64,000 nt of DNA from Flavobacteriales bacterium (GTDB lineage: Bacteria > Bacteroidota > Bacteroidia > UBA10329). The notes below the pieces were generated by a model that made no database searches, had not been told where the DNA came from, and saw nothing but the letters and a program-made list of their open reading frames with translations. Position numbers and translations under genes: made by a program. Position 1 is the stretch's first letter, and every line of letters starts with the position of its first letter. The stretch covers positions 1 through 64,000 of the forward strand of contig JAIPBM010000020.1 of assembly GCA_021739695.1 (NCBI GenBank). The letters run 5' to 3'. Of this stretch, positions 8,640-18,543 are shown piece after piece.

Positions 8640-9596
8640 TTATTCGAAGTCTCGGTAGTTTCTTACGAATGCTTTATCGAAAGCAAAAATGCCAATCACA
8701 ATAATGGAGATGGCGATAAAGCCAGCCACTCCGGTTATTCCTGTAACCAATGAATGTCCGCCCCAAGTGAAATAGAGTAGGGTTGCGGCTGTTCCGTTTA
8801 TCATTCCATGCATCACGCAAGGACCTAAAAGGCTGTCGGTTTTAAATCGAGTGTAAGCAAAAGGAAACGCCAAAACCGTTGTAAATACGACCATCAAGCC
8901 AACACCAATTACTGGATATTCAGGATAGTTGTGTCCCATCAGGATAATGGGCGCATGCCAGAGTCCCCACAATAATCCGATAAGTAGATTGCTTTTTAAG
9001 AAGCCTAATTGTTGGGTTTCCTTCAAAAGAAGTCCGCGCCAGCCCAATTCTTCTCCGAACATGAATGGAAGGTTAACGGTAAAAGCGGCTACGATTCCCG
9101 TAGCGAATAGAATGAGCATAAACGGCACTGCTGATAATGGGATTTTGCTGATCTGGTCTTCAATATTTACCGGCAAGTCAGAGTCTTTCATCTTTTCCAT
9201 TACCGTTTCCACGATCTTTTCCTTGATAGATCCTGATGAAAAATCGATAATGCCAAAACTTTCGATTCCCACACCATTGCCGAAAATTCCAATGACGCCC
9301 ATCGTTCCTAAAATGAAAAGAATGGAAATGATGATGGTACCGACCATCCATTTCCATTTGATGGTCTTCCATCTCCAACCGTATTTCTCAATCCCTTCTT
9401 TGTAAAAAAGGCGTTGAACAATGAGGGTTGAAATGGCAGGGCCGGTCATGTAAAACACTGCAATTATGAAAATTGACAGGCCAGAACCGTATTCAATGCC
9501 ACTGAAATAGAGTCCTATAGAACTCAACCAACTTATTCCGAAAGCAAACAATAGAAACAGGCCGATTTTTCTCAGGTTCATGGGGTCAGGATTCAT
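8640..9596 (-). CDS. CPBP (CAAX/ABI-type) intramembrane glutamic protease
   Basis: A 318-aa protein with about eight hydrophobic segments and the CPBP/ABI signature: the Glu pair in GEELGWRGLL (residues 182-183), His in LWGLWHAPI (about residue 214), and a late CVMHGMING. These residues form the catalytic site of CAAX-type intramembrane proteases; bacterial members may act in bacteriocin immunity or protein maturation. The start at 9596 gives an MNPDPMNLRK N-terminus; an internal ATG five codons on is equally possible. The loop of roughly 60 residues before the Glu pair is longer than in small members. Divergent from bcp. Confidence 0.9.
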   Translation of the reverse strand: MNPDPMNLRKIGLFLLFAFGISWLSSIGLYFSGIEYGSGLSIFIIAVFYMTGPAISTLIVQRLFYKEGIEKYGWRWKTIKWKWMVGTIIISILFILGTMGVIGIFGNGVGIESFGIIDFSSGSIKEKIVETVMEKMKDSDLPVNIEDQISKIPLSAVPFMLILFATGIVAAFTVNLPFMFGEELGWRGLLLKETQQLGFLKSNLLIGLLWGLWHAPIILMGHNYPEYPVIGVGLMVVFTTVLAFPFAYTRFKTDSLLGPCVMHGMINGTAATLLYFTWGGHSLVTGITGVAGFIAISIIVIGIFAFDKAFVRNYRDFE

Positions 9597-9755
9597 TCAG
9601 ATGGGAAATGTACGTCAATTCAGCTCCGTAAATACCTTACGTTCTGATGCTTTAGACTTGCAATCTAAGTGGAAAACTTGGTGGCAAAACAGTCGGAAAG
9701 CGAACCTAAACATCGTTACTTTGTTTCCCCTTCAAACTAAATTTAGATAAGACAA

Positions 9756-10226
9756 ATGAGCATAGTGACATTGAAAGAAGGAGATAAGGCACCTGCTTTT
9801 TCTGGGAGAGACCAGAACGGGAAAACGGTTTCGTTGGCAGATTTTAAAGGAAAGCGAGTGGTGCTTTTCTTTTATCCGAAAGACATGACGCCAGGCTGCA
9901 CAGCAGAAGCCTGCAACTTGGGAGAGAACTATAACGAATTGAAAAAGCGTGGTTTTGAGGTCATTGGTGTATCTGCCGATGATGAAGTGCGCCATCAGAA
10001 ATTCATCGAGAAATATAGCCTTCCTTACACGCTTTTGGCCGACACGGAGTTGGAGGTCATCAAAACTTACGGTGTTTGGGGATGGAAGAAATTCATGGGA
10101 AAGGAATACGATGGTATTCATCGCACCACCTTCGTTATTGGAGCAGATGGTATATTAGAGAAAGTGATATTGAAAGTGAACACAAAAGATCATACAGCTC
10201 AGATTCTATCTGAATTGGGCGAATAG
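9756..10226 (+). CDS. bcp: Thioredoxin-dependent peroxiredoxin (BCP/PrxQ)
   Basis: A 156-aa peroxiredoxin that reduces hydrogen peroxide and organic hydroperoxides in the cytoplasm, using thioredoxin as reductant. The peroxidatic Cys48 lies in PKDMTPGCTAEACN, with a resolving candidate at Cys53 (CxxxxC, the PrxQ pattern). The second family block is FGVSADDEVRHQKFIEKY-like (ends about residue 88), followed by LLADTEL. Length and absence of a signal peptide fit the family. It precedes recA by 27 bp and may be cotranscribed, coupling oxidative-damage defence to repair. Confidence 0.95.
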   Translation: MSIVTLKEGDKAPAFSGRDQNGKTVSLADFKGKRVVLFFYPKDMTPGCTAEACNLGENYNELKKRGFEVIGVSADDEVRHQKFIEKYSLPYTLLADTELEVIKTYGVWGWKKFMGKEYDGIHRTTFVIGADGILEKVILKVNTKDHTAQILSELGE

Positions 10227-10253
10227 AAACCAAAACTAGAAACACGAGAAATT

Positions 10254-11276
10254 ATGGCAAAAGACGAGAAAGCAGAAAAAATGAAGGCCTTACAAATGGC
10301 CATGGATAAGCTTGAAAAAGCGCACGGAAAAGGTTCCATCATGCGGATGGGCGATAGTGCGGTGGAAGAAGTGGAAGTGATTCCAACGGGTTCTATCGGA
10401 TTGGATGTGGCTTTGGGAATCGGAGGCTATCCTAAAGGAAGGATCATCGAGATCTACGGACCAGAATCATCAGGTAAAACAACCTTGGCCATTCATGCCA
10501 TTGCAGAGGCGCAGAAACGCGGTGGAATTGCTGCCATGATCGATGCGGAGCATGCCTTCGATCGTTTTTATGCTGAAAAATTGGGCGTTGACATCGATAA
10601 TCTATTGATCTCTCAACCAGACAATGGTGAACAGGCTTTGGAAATTGCCGAAAATCTGATCCGTTCGGGAGCAATTGACATCATTGTGATCGATTCTGTG
10701 GCTGCACTTACGCCACGAAGCGAGATTGAAGGCGAAATGGGCGATAGCAAAATGGGACTTCAAGCACGTTTGATGTCTCAGGCACTTCGTAAACTGACAG
10801 GAACGATCAGCAAAACGGGCTGTGTTTGCATTTTCATCAACCAGTTGCGCGAAAAGATCGGTGTGATGTTCGGAAACCCAGAAACAACCACTGGTGGTAA
10901 TGCACTTAAATTTTACGCTTCTGTTCGATTGGACATCCGAAGAGTAGGGCAAATTAAAGCAGGCGAAGATGTTTCGGGTAACCGTGCTCGTGTAAAAGTG
11001 GTGAAGAATAAAGTGGCGCCACCGTTCCGTAAAGCCGAGTTTGACATCATGTATGGCGAAGGAATTTCTAAAGTAGGAGAGATCATCGATCTAGGTGTTG
11101 ATCATGGAATTGTGAAGAAAAGTGGTTCATGGTTCAGCTATGGCGAAACCAGATTGGGACAAGGTCGAGATGCTGTCAAGGATCTTCTACTTGACAATCC
11201 TGAATTGATGGAGGAATTGGAGATCAAGATCAAAAATGCCATCAATGGTGTGGTTGTAGCTCCAGTTGCTGAATGA
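10254..11276 (+). CDS. recA: Recombinase A
   Basis: RecA, 340 aa, forms ATP-dependent filaments on single-stranded DNA for homologous recombination and SOS induction. Walker A is GPESSGKTT (about residues 63-71); the conserved DAEHAFD, the [19 protein letters not shown] block with L1-like [14 protein letters not shown], and [20 protein letters not shown] are all present. The C-terminal tail is short, ending near VVVAPVAE. No SOS box is obvious upstream, as expected since many Bacteroidota lack a canonical LexA site. Its stop overlaps the start of the TPR lipoprotein gene (ATGA), so the two are likely cotranslated. Confidence 0.99.
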   Translation: MAKDEKAEKMKALQMAMDKLEKAHGKGSIMRMGDSAVEEVEVIPTGSIGLDVALGIGGYPKGRIIEIYGPESSGKTTLAIHAIAEAQKRGGIAAMIDAEHAFDRFYAEKLGVDIDNLLISQPDNGEQALEIAENLIRSGAIDIIVIDSVAALTPRSEIEGEMGDSKMGLQARLMSQALRKLTGTISKTGCVCIFINQLREKIGVMFGNPETTTGGNALKFYASVRLDIRRVGQIKAGEDVSGNRARVKVVKNKVAPPFRKAEFDIMYGEGISKVGEIIDLGVDHGIVKKSGSWFSYGETRLGQGRDAVKDLLLDNPELMEELEIKIKNAINGVVVAPVAE

Positions 11277-12307
11277 GAAGGATCGCTGCTATCTTACTCT
11301 TTGCCGTCATCGGAATGGTAGGTTGCGACACGGCTACCAAAGAAGATGGTGCTTCGGAGGAAATTGCTGTTGAGGAACTTACGCCCGAAATGGTTCGGTT
11401 AGACAGTCTTTCGCAGTTGCTGAAACAATCGCCTAACGACCCAAAATTGCTGAACGAACGTGCCAAGGTATTTTTGACAGTGAATGAGGTGAATTTCGCC
11501 TTGGCAGATGTTGGCAGAGCGTTGCTTATCGATAGCACCGTTGCGTCTTTCTATCTTACCATTTCCGATGTGTATTTCAGGTTGAACAAGATGGAGCAAA
11601 GCAAGAACGCGCTTCTTACCGCTCATCGACTTCAACCGGGATATTCGGAAGCGTTGATCCGATTGGCTGAGTTTGAACTGTATTTGCAGAACTATCAGAA
11701 AAGCATCAACTACGCCAACGACATGTTGCGGATAGATGCGCGAGATGATAGACCATTCATGGTCAAAGGGCTTTGCTTTAAGGAATTGGGAGATACAGCC
11801 AAAGCCGTTCAGAATTTCTTGGAGGCCGTGACTGAAAATCCTGATAATTATGACGCATACATGGAGCTCGGAATTCTGCATTGGGGAAAGAAAGACCCAT
11901 TGGCAGAGCAATACATTAAAAGTGCGCTCGATATCAGACCGAACGACCTAAATGCGTTGTACGCCTTGGGAATGCAATACCAGAATTCGGATAAACTGAA
12001 TGAAGCGCTGGAAACATACACGCAGATCCTTGCTATCGATAGCACCTATAAAACGGCCTATTTCAATATGGGATATGTTCAATATGAATATCTGCATCTG
12101 TATGACGAAGCATTGGTCAATTTCAACAGAGCGGTGAAGGTTGATCCGAAATACTTTCAGGCGGTTTACATGCGTGGATTGTGCTATGAGGCTAAGGGCG
12201 ATGTAGCCCGTGCGAAAAGCGAATATGCTTATTCATTGGAGTTGAACCCGAACTACAATAAAGCTGCTGAGGGAATGACCAGATTGTTAAGAATCATGCC
12301 TAAATAA
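11273..12307 (+). CDS. TPR-repeat lipoprotein
   Basis: A 344-aa protein with a lipoprotein signal (lipobox VGC at residue 18) and then a helical solenoid of about eight tetratricopeptide repeats. Repeats are recognisable from A/G-x-x-x-F/Y spacing, for example [53 protein letters not shown]. It probably acts as an outer-membrane or periplasmic scaffold. The gene overlaps recA by four bases, which suggests transcription with recA, though the product is not a DNA repair protein. Specific partners are unknown. Confidence 0.85.
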   Translation: MRRIAAILLFAVIGMVGCDTATKEDGASEEIAVEELTPEMVRLDSLSQLLKQSPNDPKLLNERAKVFLTVNEVNFALADVGRALLIDSTVASFYLTISDVYFRLNKMEQSKNALLTAHRLQPGYSEALIRLAEFELYLQNYQKSINYANDMLRIDARDDRPFMVKGLCFKELGDTAKAVQNFLEAVTENPDNYDAYMELGILHWGKKDPLAEQYIKSALDIRPNDLNALYALGMQYQNSDKLNEALETYTQILAIDSTYKTAYFNMGYVQYEYLHLYDEALVNFNRAVKVDPKYFQAVYMRGLCYEAKGDVARAKSEYAYSLELNPNYNKAAEGMTRLLRIMPK

Positions 12308-12380
12308 CGGATGGCATGTTTCTTGTCTTGGTAGCAACCTTTCAATTTTTAACTTTAACGCTCAAACTAAACAACAATCT

Positions 12381-12908
12381 ATGAAACGCAATTTACTCTC
12401 ACTCATGTTGATGCTGATCTTGCCAGCGGCCTCTTTCGCTCAAGACGCTTTTTGCGACAACCTGAAAAAAGTGGTTGATGCATCGCAAGAGTACTTTAAA
12501 GAAATCAGGGGAGAAGAAACATCGTTGGATATTCGCGGTGTGGCAAAACCTTACATGAAATCCAAAGTGGAAGTCAAAGACGGAGTTGAAATGTTGATCA
12601 CTGCAGATGAGCTTTACCCAGAAGCAACAACTTATCTGATTGAGACAAACATGTACTCATCCAATTTGGAGCAGTCTTATTCAAAATTCAAAGAAGAAAT
12701 GATTGCTTGCTTGGGCGATGGTTGGGTTACATCTGAAAAAGACAAGACCAACGATATTTTCCTTGAAGATACTGAGTTCAAGAAATTCGTTGCCAAAGAG
12801 AATAAGAAAGGCAAGAAAGTGAAGATTGAATTGTACATGTACAATCAGCGCGAACTCAATAAATGGGTAGTTGAGCTGAAAGTCTTCGGAATAGGAAGAA
12901 ATATTTGA
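12381..12908 (+). CDS. Exported protein of unknown function
   Basis: A 175-aa protein with a clear signal peptide (residues 1-20, ending ASFAQ) and a Cys at residue 24. The mature part is hydrophilic and mixed alpha/beta, with a second Cys near 109 (EEMIACLGDGWVTS); the two Cys could form a disulfide. No family is recognised. It is a stand-alone + strand gene, followed by a strong terminator at 12932-12963. Confidence 0.7.
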   Translation: MKRNLLSLMLMLILPAASFAQDAFCDNLKKVVDASQEYFKEIRGEETSLDIRGVAKPYMKSKVEVKDGVEMLITADELYPEATTYLIETNMYSSNLEQSYSKFKEEMIACLGDGWVTSEKDKTNDIFLEDTEFKKFVAKENKKGKKVKIELYMYNQRELNKWVVELKVFGIGRNI

Positions 12909-12931
12909 TTGGTGTTCACAACGCCTCATTG

Positions 12932-12963
12932 AAAACCCCGAGCGAAAGCTTGGGGTTTTTATT
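12932..12963 (+). terminator. Rho-independent terminator
   Basis: Hairpin AACCCCGAGC - GAAA - GCTTGGGGTT (one G-T mismatch) with a GAAA tetraloop and a T run. It ends the + strand unit and faces the minus-strand NfeD operon. Confidence 0.88.
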
Positions 12964-13035
12964 TGCAATTATTCGGGAAATCCCAATCTAGCGTTAGCGT
13001 GCCATTTGAATTACGGCAGATGAAATCGCAGATGT

Positions 13036-14436
13036 TTAAACGATCTTCTTTACGAATAACTGAGCGGTTTCGTATTTCACCACCTCAATTCGTTCGCCTT
13101 TCTCAATGTAGCTGGTTAAGGCCGTAGCATCATAAATGTCTCCATCAATTTCTACTTTTCCGGCAGGACGGAGAATCGTGTGAGCCATTCCTGGTTTGCC
13201 GATCAGATTTCGTTCTACAGCGGCCACGCCAATAAACCCTTCCGAACTATTTTGAACAGACGATAGCACCATCGAGCTCATCATACTGGTGGAAAGGAAT
13301 GTTTTGGCCAAATAAATGGAGCCGAAAAATCCACCAACTGTTGCAAGGATAACAGTTAGAAATGCATTGATGATCTGCGTTGGCATGGTCATTTCAAAGT
13401 CAAAACCAACGTTATTCACCAAACTCAGAATAAGTGAAGTCATAATAAAAGCGATGCCTGAAATTCCAGCCACGCCAAAGCCGGGAATGACAAAAACTTC
13501 CAAAGCAAGCAGTACCACGCCAACCATAAAAAGAATCACTTCCCAGTTTTCTGCCAATCCTTCCAAATACAGTGGAGTGAAGTAGAGGAGAGCAGCGGTA
13601 ATGGATGCAGCAATAGGAAACCCAACTCCAGGTGTTTGGAGTTCGAAATAAATACCTCCAATAATGATCATGATCAGGATGCCACTCACAGCGGGATTGA
13701 TCATCCAACCGATAAACGTCTCTAAACTGCTTACAACGTAAGTTTTGAGCTCGTATTCAGGAAGTCCATTTTGCTTCAGCACTTCATCCACAGACTCGTG
13801 CATGCCTTCGCAAAACCCATGCATCATGGCTTCGGAAGCGGTAAATGTCAGCACCTTTCCAGAATCAACCACGCCATCCACTTTCAATGATGCGTCAACC
13901 ATAGCTTCGGCAATATCTGGGTTTCTACCTTTTGCTTCTGCCGTAGAACGCATGGTGCTGCGCATATAACTCTGATATTTATCGGGCATCTGTTCACCCG
14001 TTTGATTCACCACAGTTGCCGCACCGATGTTGGCGCCTTTGCGCATGTAAATACTATCGCAGGCAATGGAAATAAGCGCACCAGCAGATGCTGCGTTATT
14101 GTCGATAAAAACCCATACCGGAATTTTGCTGTTCAGGATTTTGGTCCGCATGCTGTCTGCATGAAGCACCATTCCTCCATAGGTATTCATGTGCAACAGA
14201 ATAAGGTCGGCATTCCAATCATTTGCCTCTTTGAAAGCCTGCTGCATCTTGCGCCAAACGCCTGGGCCGATCTCTTCTTTCACATCGAATTGATAAACGC
14301 GCTTCGCAGATGAAGGATCAGCAAATTCTAGCTTGGAAGTTGTCGTGTCTTTGTCAACGTTCAGTGAATCTTCCTGAGAAAAAGCAGCAAGGGAAAAGAA
14401 GAAGGCAAAAAGGAGGAAAGAAAGATGGCGCATCAT
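13036..14436 (-). CDS. NfeD-family membrane serine protease
   Basis: A 466-aa NfeD long form. After a signal peptide (residues 1-20) comes a ClpP-type crotonase-fold protease domain (about residues 45-235): it has LLHMNTYGG, the catalytic Ser in NNAASAGALISIACD and IYMRKGANIGAATVV. A membrane domain with about five hydrophobic helices follows, then a C-terminal OB-fold NfeD domain (about 395-466, GMAHTILRPAGKVEIDG). Partners in other bacteria are stomatins/prohibitins, but none lie nearby here. It overlaps the upstream inositol-monophosphatase-family gene by four bases and is the last gene in a three-gene minus-strand operon with lgt. Confidence 0.93.
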   Translation of the reverse strand: MMRHLSFLLFAFFFSLAAFSQEDSLNVDKDTTTSKLEFADPSSAKRVYQFDVKEEIGPGVWRKMQQAFKEANDWNADLILLHMNTYGGMVLHADSMRTKILNSKIPVWVFIDNNAASAGALISIACDSIYMRKGANIGAATVVNQTGEQMPDKYQSYMRSTMRSTAEAKGRNPDIAEAMVDASLKVDGVVDSGKVLTFTASEAMMHGFCEGMHESVDEVLKQNGLPEYELKTYVVSSLETFIGWMINPAVSGILIMIIIGGIYFELQTPGVGFPIAASITAALLYFTPLYLEGLAENWEVILFMVGVVLLALEVFVIPGFGVAGISGIAFIMTSLILSLVNNVGFDFEMTMPTQIINAFLTVILATVGGFFGSIYLAKTFLSTSMMSSMVLSSVQNSSEGFIGVAAVERNLIGKPGMAHTILRPAGKVEIDGDIYDATALTSYIEKGERIEVVKYETAQLFVKKIV

Positions 14437-15239
14437 TTCATAAAGCTACGCAGAAGCGTTAAGAATTCTGAATGAATGTGTGGGTTAGTTGCAATGATCT
14501 CTTTCGAAAAAATCGCTTCGTCACCTCCCGAAAAGTCAGTGATCACTCCACCGGCTTCTTTCACAAGTAGCACGCCTGCAGCCACATCCCACGGACTGAG
14601 ACTGTATTCGTAAAACCCATCAAACCTTCCGCATGCAACATAGGCAAGATCCGTTGCAGCCGAACCCGGTCTGCGTATGCCATGCGAATGTTTCATAAGG
14701 TGTTTGAAAAGCGCCAAATACTGATCTAGCAAGTGATAGTCGTAATATGGAAAGCCTGTGCCGAGCAATGAGTCAGCTACGGTTGTCGCTTGCGAGGTGG
14801 AAATGCGATTTCCGTTCAGAAAGGCGCCACCGTTTTTCCAAGCACGGAACATTTCATCCTGATTGATCTCGAATACGACACCGATCAAAGGTTCTTTATC
14901 AAATAGAAGGGCAATACTCACTGCAAAAAACGGCATTCCGTGAATGAAATTGGTTGTGCCATCCAAAGGGTCAATTACCCAAACGAGTGGGTTTTCATCC
15001 TTTTCTTCGGTTCCTTCTTCGGTAATGAATCCTGCTTCCGGAAGCAGTTTTTTCAGTTCCGCAACAATCAGTTTTTCGGAAGATTTATCTACGTAAGAAA
15101 CAAAATCGTTGTGGCCTTTGATCTCTACTTTCTGTGCGGAAAATGCCTTGCGCTCATTCAGAATAAAAGCTCCTGCAATTCGAGCTATGTCAGTTACTTT
15201 TTCGGTTATATGAGAAAGGTCGAGTGTTGAAATATCCAT
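14433..15239 (-). CDS. Inositol monophosphatase family phosphatase
   Basis: A 268-aa Mg-dependent phosphatase of the SuhB/IMPase fold. Metal-binding motifs are FITEEG (Glu), WVIDPLDGTTNF (two Asp) and LSPWDVAAGVLLVKEAGG. I start at ATG 15239, whose first base is the last base of the lgt stop codon (TAATG), rather than the track start at 15254; this coupling is common. Substrate may be myo-inositol-1-phosphate or a related sugar phosphate; the SuhB role in ribosome/transcript processing is possible but not shown. Confidence 0.92.
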   Translation of the reverse strand: MDISTLDLSHITEKVTDIARIAGAFILNERKAFSAQKVEIKGHNDFVSYVDKSSEKLIVAELKKLLPEAGFITEEGTEEKDENPLVWVIDPLDGTTNFIHGMPFFAVSIALLFDKEPLIGVVFEINQDEMFRAWKNGGAFLNGNRISTSQATTVADSLLGTGFPYYDYHLLDQYLALFKHLMKHSHGIRRPGSAATDLAYVACGRFDGFYEYSLSPWDVAAGVLLVKEAGGVITDFSGGDEAIFSKEIIATNPHIHSEFLTLLRSFMK

Positions 15240-16399
15240 TAGTATTTGGCCCATTTTTCGCCCACTTTGGGCATCACAAACACTCCAATTATTCCTAAAG
15301 TAATGAGAATGGTAGAAATGATCTCAGCTTGAGTAACACCTCCGAAAATCGGATATTCATTATTGATTCGAATCTGTTCAATGCCTAAACGCTCCGCGCC
15401 AGAAAGGATGAGATACCACGACATTACCATTCCCGGAGTTGTCCAACGCTTGCGCATGAACCATAGGAAAGAGAAAATGATAAGTGCCATGGTTGTCTCG
15501 TAAAGTGGTGTCGGCCAAGCATAACCTGTTAAACTCACGTAGCCCATTTGTGCGTAATCTGCTTTTAGGTCAATTCCGAGAACGTTATTCGGATAATTAT
15601 AGGCCCAAGCCCAATCAGGAAGAAAACTCAACCATTCAGGTTTTGGGGCATCGTTGGGAATTCCCCAGTCGCCATCGCCAGCAATTTGGCAACCCATTCT
15701 GCCAATACCGTAAGCCAACATCAATCCAGGAAGTGCCGCATCTGTAAGGTGCAACATCTTGATATTATTCTTTCGGGCAAACCACAGAATGGCCAACGTG
15801 GCACAGATAAGACCACCCAAGAAGGAAAGGCCGCTGAATGAGATGAGCGCGCCAACCGGGTCGGCAATCAGGTCATCAATGTTCTCGAGGTTATGAAAAA
15901 GCTTGGCTCCCAAAATCCCAAATACAGCAGCCAAAATAGTGATAGTGCCAACTTGTTCGTAAGGATGAACGTTGATCTCTATTTCTTTCGGTTCTGGAAG
16001 TGCATCTTTTTTGTCTTCCCACATCCGAACACCTACAGAAAACGCAGCACCTAGAAGTCCGCCCAAAAGATTTCCGTCTGATGAAAGGATGAATTTCTGT
16101 GGGTTGCTTGCAACGATGTCAAAATCGAGTACCAAACCTAAAAGCTTGTATCCGATAGCAAAACCAATAACGCCTGAAATCACTTTCTCTGCCATTGTTG
16201 ATGCTTTACCGACCCAAACTTTCTTCTTAACGGGAGCTAGGAGTCCAAGACCTTCTTTACGCTTCAATTCTGATTTAAGGTCCATGCTTGCGGCTAAAAA
16301 AGCCAAAGCCACCATCATTCCGAAACTTTGCACCAATCGAAAGGGAGGAATTGAAAGGCCGAATAAATCTAGAACGAGGTCGTATAACGTTGGGTACAT
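15239..16399 (-). CDS. lgt: Prolipoprotein diacylglyceryl transferase
   Basis: Lgt attaches diacylglycerol from phosphatidylglycerol to the lipobox Cys of prolipoproteins, the first step of lipoprotein maturation. The protein is 386 aa, longer than E. coli Lgt, with extra sequence near residues 60-120. The signature lies at IGRMGCQIAGDGDWG (the G-R-x-G-C/N motif), followed by WPTPLYETTMALIIF and LSGAERLGIEQIR with the conserved Arg/Glu. Seven membrane segments are visible. It heads a three-gene minus-strand operon with the IMPase-family and NfeD genes. Confidence 0.93.
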   Translation of the reverse strand: MYPTLYDLVLDLFGLSIPPFRLVQSFGMMVALAFLAASMDLKSELKRKEGLGLLAPVKKKVWVGKASTMAEKVISGVIGFAIGYKLLGLVLDFDIVASNPQKFILSSDGNLLGGLLGAAFSVGVRMWEDKKDALPEPKEIEINVHPYEQVGTITILAAVFGILGAKLFHNLENIDDLIADPVGALISFSGLSFLGGLICATLAILWFARKNNIKMLHLTDAALPGLMLAYGIGRMGCQIAGDGDWGIPNDAPKPEWLSFLPDWAWAYNYPNNVLGIDLKADYAQMGYVSLTGYAWPTPLYETTMALIIFSFLWFMRKRWTTPGMVMSWYLILSGAERLGIEQIRINNEYPIFGGVTQAEIISTILITLGIIGVFVMPKVGEKWAKY

Positions 16400-16521
16400 G
16401 CGTTGCGTTTATGCTTGAAGATGCAAAGATGCACTTATTGATGCGGTTGAGGAAAACGGATGGAAATTGATAACAAAAACACTTCACAGATTTTGAAGTC
16501 TAATGGAAATCCACATTCATA

Positions 16522-16549
16522 TTTGTCGAATAATTCTGGCACTATTTTG
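16522..16549 (+). promoter_or_regulatory. Probable promoter for DUF4112 gene
   Basis: TTTG at 16522-16525 and TATTTTG at 16543-16549, 17 bases apart, resemble the Bacteroidota -33 TTG/-7 TAnnTTTG pattern with one base missing in the -7 box. The start codon is 16 bp further on. Confidence 0.4.
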
Positions 16550-16564
16550 TACGTTTAAAGGAAC

Positions 16565-16927
16565 ATGTATAAGATAGAGCAGAGCATACCGAAGGAGTTG
16601 GAATACGCTGAGAAGTTGGTGTTGCTGATGGATGGTCAGTTCAAGATTCCGTTCTTCAATTTTCGTTTTGGTTTGGATCCTATCATTGGGCTCATTCCCA
16701 TGGCAGGCGATATTGTTTCCTTCATCATTTCGGCACTCATTATAGTTGCACTGGCCAAAAATGGTCTACCGAGCAAGGTGGTATTCAAGATGGTTTGGAA
16801 TATTCTTCTCGATCTGCTGGTTGGCGGCATTCCCATAATTGGCGATGCATGGGACTTTTTCAATAAGGCCAATCGCAAGAATCTGAAATTGGCCAGAAAG
16901 CATTTTGAAACTCAAAGCGGGAAATAA
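16565..16927 (+). CDS. DUF4112 small membrane protein
   Basis: A 120-aa protein with the DUF4112 pattern: an acidic start (LLMDGQFKIPFFNFRFGLDPIIGLIP, in which D-P-I-x-G-L-I-P is diagnostic), two membrane segments (about residues 48-64 and 76-95), and a GGIPIIGDAWDFFNKANR loop repeating the I-P-x-x-G-D pattern. The function is not known. Its last 16 bp overlap, tail to tail, the sulfatase gene on the other strand, so no terminator separates them. Confidence 0.85.
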   Translation: MYKIEQSIPKELEYAEKLVLLMDGQFKIPFFNFRFGLDPIIGLIPMAGDIVSFIISALIIVALAKNGLPSKVVFKMVWNILLDLLVGGIPIIGDAWDFFNKANRKNLKLARKHFETQSGK

Positions 16928-18519
16928 TAGGGTTCATTTCCGTTCCACCAACGATAATCCATGACATACGGCCATTTTGGATCAATCATTTCCGCTTCCC
17001 ACAAGGCGTGCTGATTCAGTAATTGTTTTACGATTTCGGGCTTCGATTCGTAGAGATTGTGTTGTTCTTCCTTGTCTTCTGAAATGTTGTAAAGTGCGTG
17101 GTTCCCACTCAGATCATCAGTGATCAATTTCCAATCGCCCATGCGGATTGCGCGATTGTAACCAGAGCGCCAGCATAATTGCTCATGAATGGGTAAGGTG
17201 AAACTATCTGTAAGCACAGGAAGTAAGGAAACGCCATCCAATTTGCGGTCAATGGTATACGGAACGCCCGCCAATTGCAGCGCTGTTGCGAAAATGTCCA
17301 TCGATACAACCGATTTGTCATAGTGGCTGCCTGGTTTTACTTTTCCATCCCAGCGCACCATGAAAGGCACGTTCAGGCCACCTTCAAAATTGGTGAATTT
17401 GCCACCTTTCAGCGGGGCGTTATCGGTTGCACCAGTGTAAGTTGCGCCACCATTATCGCTCAGAAAGAATATGATTGTGTTGTCCATCAAACCTAAGCTT
17501 TTCAAATGCTGAATAATGCTACCAACCGCATCATCCAGTTGCCAGATCATCGCATTATAAACCCGTTTGTTTCGGTCTTTGATGTGCCCAAGCTTATCGT
17601 AATAATCCTTAGTGGCCTGAAACGGAGTGTGTGGTGCTAGGAACGGAACGTAGAGGAAGAACGGTCCATCTTGATTTTTATCGATGAATTGCTTGGCTTC
17701 TTCCGCAATACGGTCGGTGAGGTAATATTTTTCATCAATCACCTGGTCGTTTCTGCGAATGGCACAGTTTCCTGTTCGGCCTTTACCCCAAATAAAAGGA
17801 TCGGAAAAATCCTTGTGCCGTTGATTGATGATGTTCGGGTCAGAAGTATCAGCCATATACAACGAATAGGCCTCGTAGAAACCATACTGATAATCGAAAC
17901 CACGATTGATTGGAATGGCGTGTTCTCCTACGCCCAAATGCCATTTGCCTGCAATTCCTGTTCGGTAGCCTTTACGTTGCAGAATTTCAGAAAGCATAAG
18001 TTCCGAAGGAGGCATGCCGTTCTTCACCACATCTTCAAAACGTGGGAATTCTATCTGGTCAGCCACCAACCAATCTCCAGTAGCAATGAAATGCTTGTAA
18101 ACGAACATCTCAATCCTATTCTTCGGATAACGGTCGTGTGGTTGGTATTCAAAACCAAAACGCTGCTGATAACGTCCTGTCAACATTCCTGCCCGTGATG
18201 GAGCACAGATAGGTGAAGTGATGTACCCTTCGGTGAAGGTCATTCCTTTCTGCCCGATGGCATCCATATTGGGCGTTTGTATGGGAGGATTACCATAGAG
18301 CGAAATATCGGTCTTGCCGAGGTCGTCTGCTATGATGATGACAATATTCGGCTTGGCAGCAGAATCGTTTTCAATGGAATTGAGAAAGGCTTTTTTCTGC
18401 CCGATCTTTTCTTGATCGAATGTGATTTCCAATTTCTTGGTCGATAGCGGCCAAAAACCGAAAGCCAAAAGTGCCACAACGGCAAAAATGAAAAAGAGGA
18501 GTTGGGGCTTGCGCTTCAT
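16912..18519 (-). CDS. Exported/membrane-anchored sulfatase (alkaline phosphatase superfamily)
   Basis: A 535-aa type I sulfatase. Residues 1-24 are a signal or anchor helix. The metal site begins with ADDLGKTD (about residues 64-71). The catalytic C-A-P-S-R motif is at residues 105-109 (ICAPSRAGMLTGRYQ), where Cys is converted by a formylglycine-generating enzyme, not found in this window. Later blocks are GKWHLG, FLAPHTPF and FLSDNGG, all normal. Likely role: removing sulfate from sulfated polysaccharides, common in marine Bacteroidota. It sits 24 bp after a Crp/Fnr gene on the same strand, so it may be cotranscribed with the regulator. Confidence 0.93.
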   Translation of the reverse strand: MKRKPQLLFFIFAVVALLAFGFWPLSTKKLEITFDQEKIGQKKAFLNSIENDSAAKPNIVIIIADDLGKTDISLYGNPPIQTPNMDAIGQKGMTFTEGYITSPICAPSRAGMLTGRYQQRFGFEYQPHDRYPKNRIEMFVYKHFIATGDWLVADQIEFPRFEDVVKNGMPPSELMLSEILQRKGYRTGIAGKWHLGVGEHAIPINRGFDYQYGFYEAYSLYMADTSDPNIINQRHKDFSDPFIWGKGRTGNCAIRRNDQVIDEKYYLTDRIAEEAKQFIDKNQDGPFFLYVPFLAPHTPFQATKDYYDKLGHIKDRNKRVYNAMIWQLDDAVGSIIQHLKSLGLMDNTIIFFLSDNGGATYTGATDNAPLKGGKFTNFEGGLNVPFMVRWDGKVKPGSHYDKSVVSMDIFATALQLAGVPYTIDRKLDGVSLLPVLTDSFTLPIHEQLCWRSGYNRAIRMGDWKLITDDLSGNHALYNISEDKEEQHNLYESKPEIVKQLLNQHALWEAEMIDPKWPYVMDYRWWNGNEPYYFPL

Positions 18520-18543
18520 GCGCCAAACTTAATTCAAAGCAAT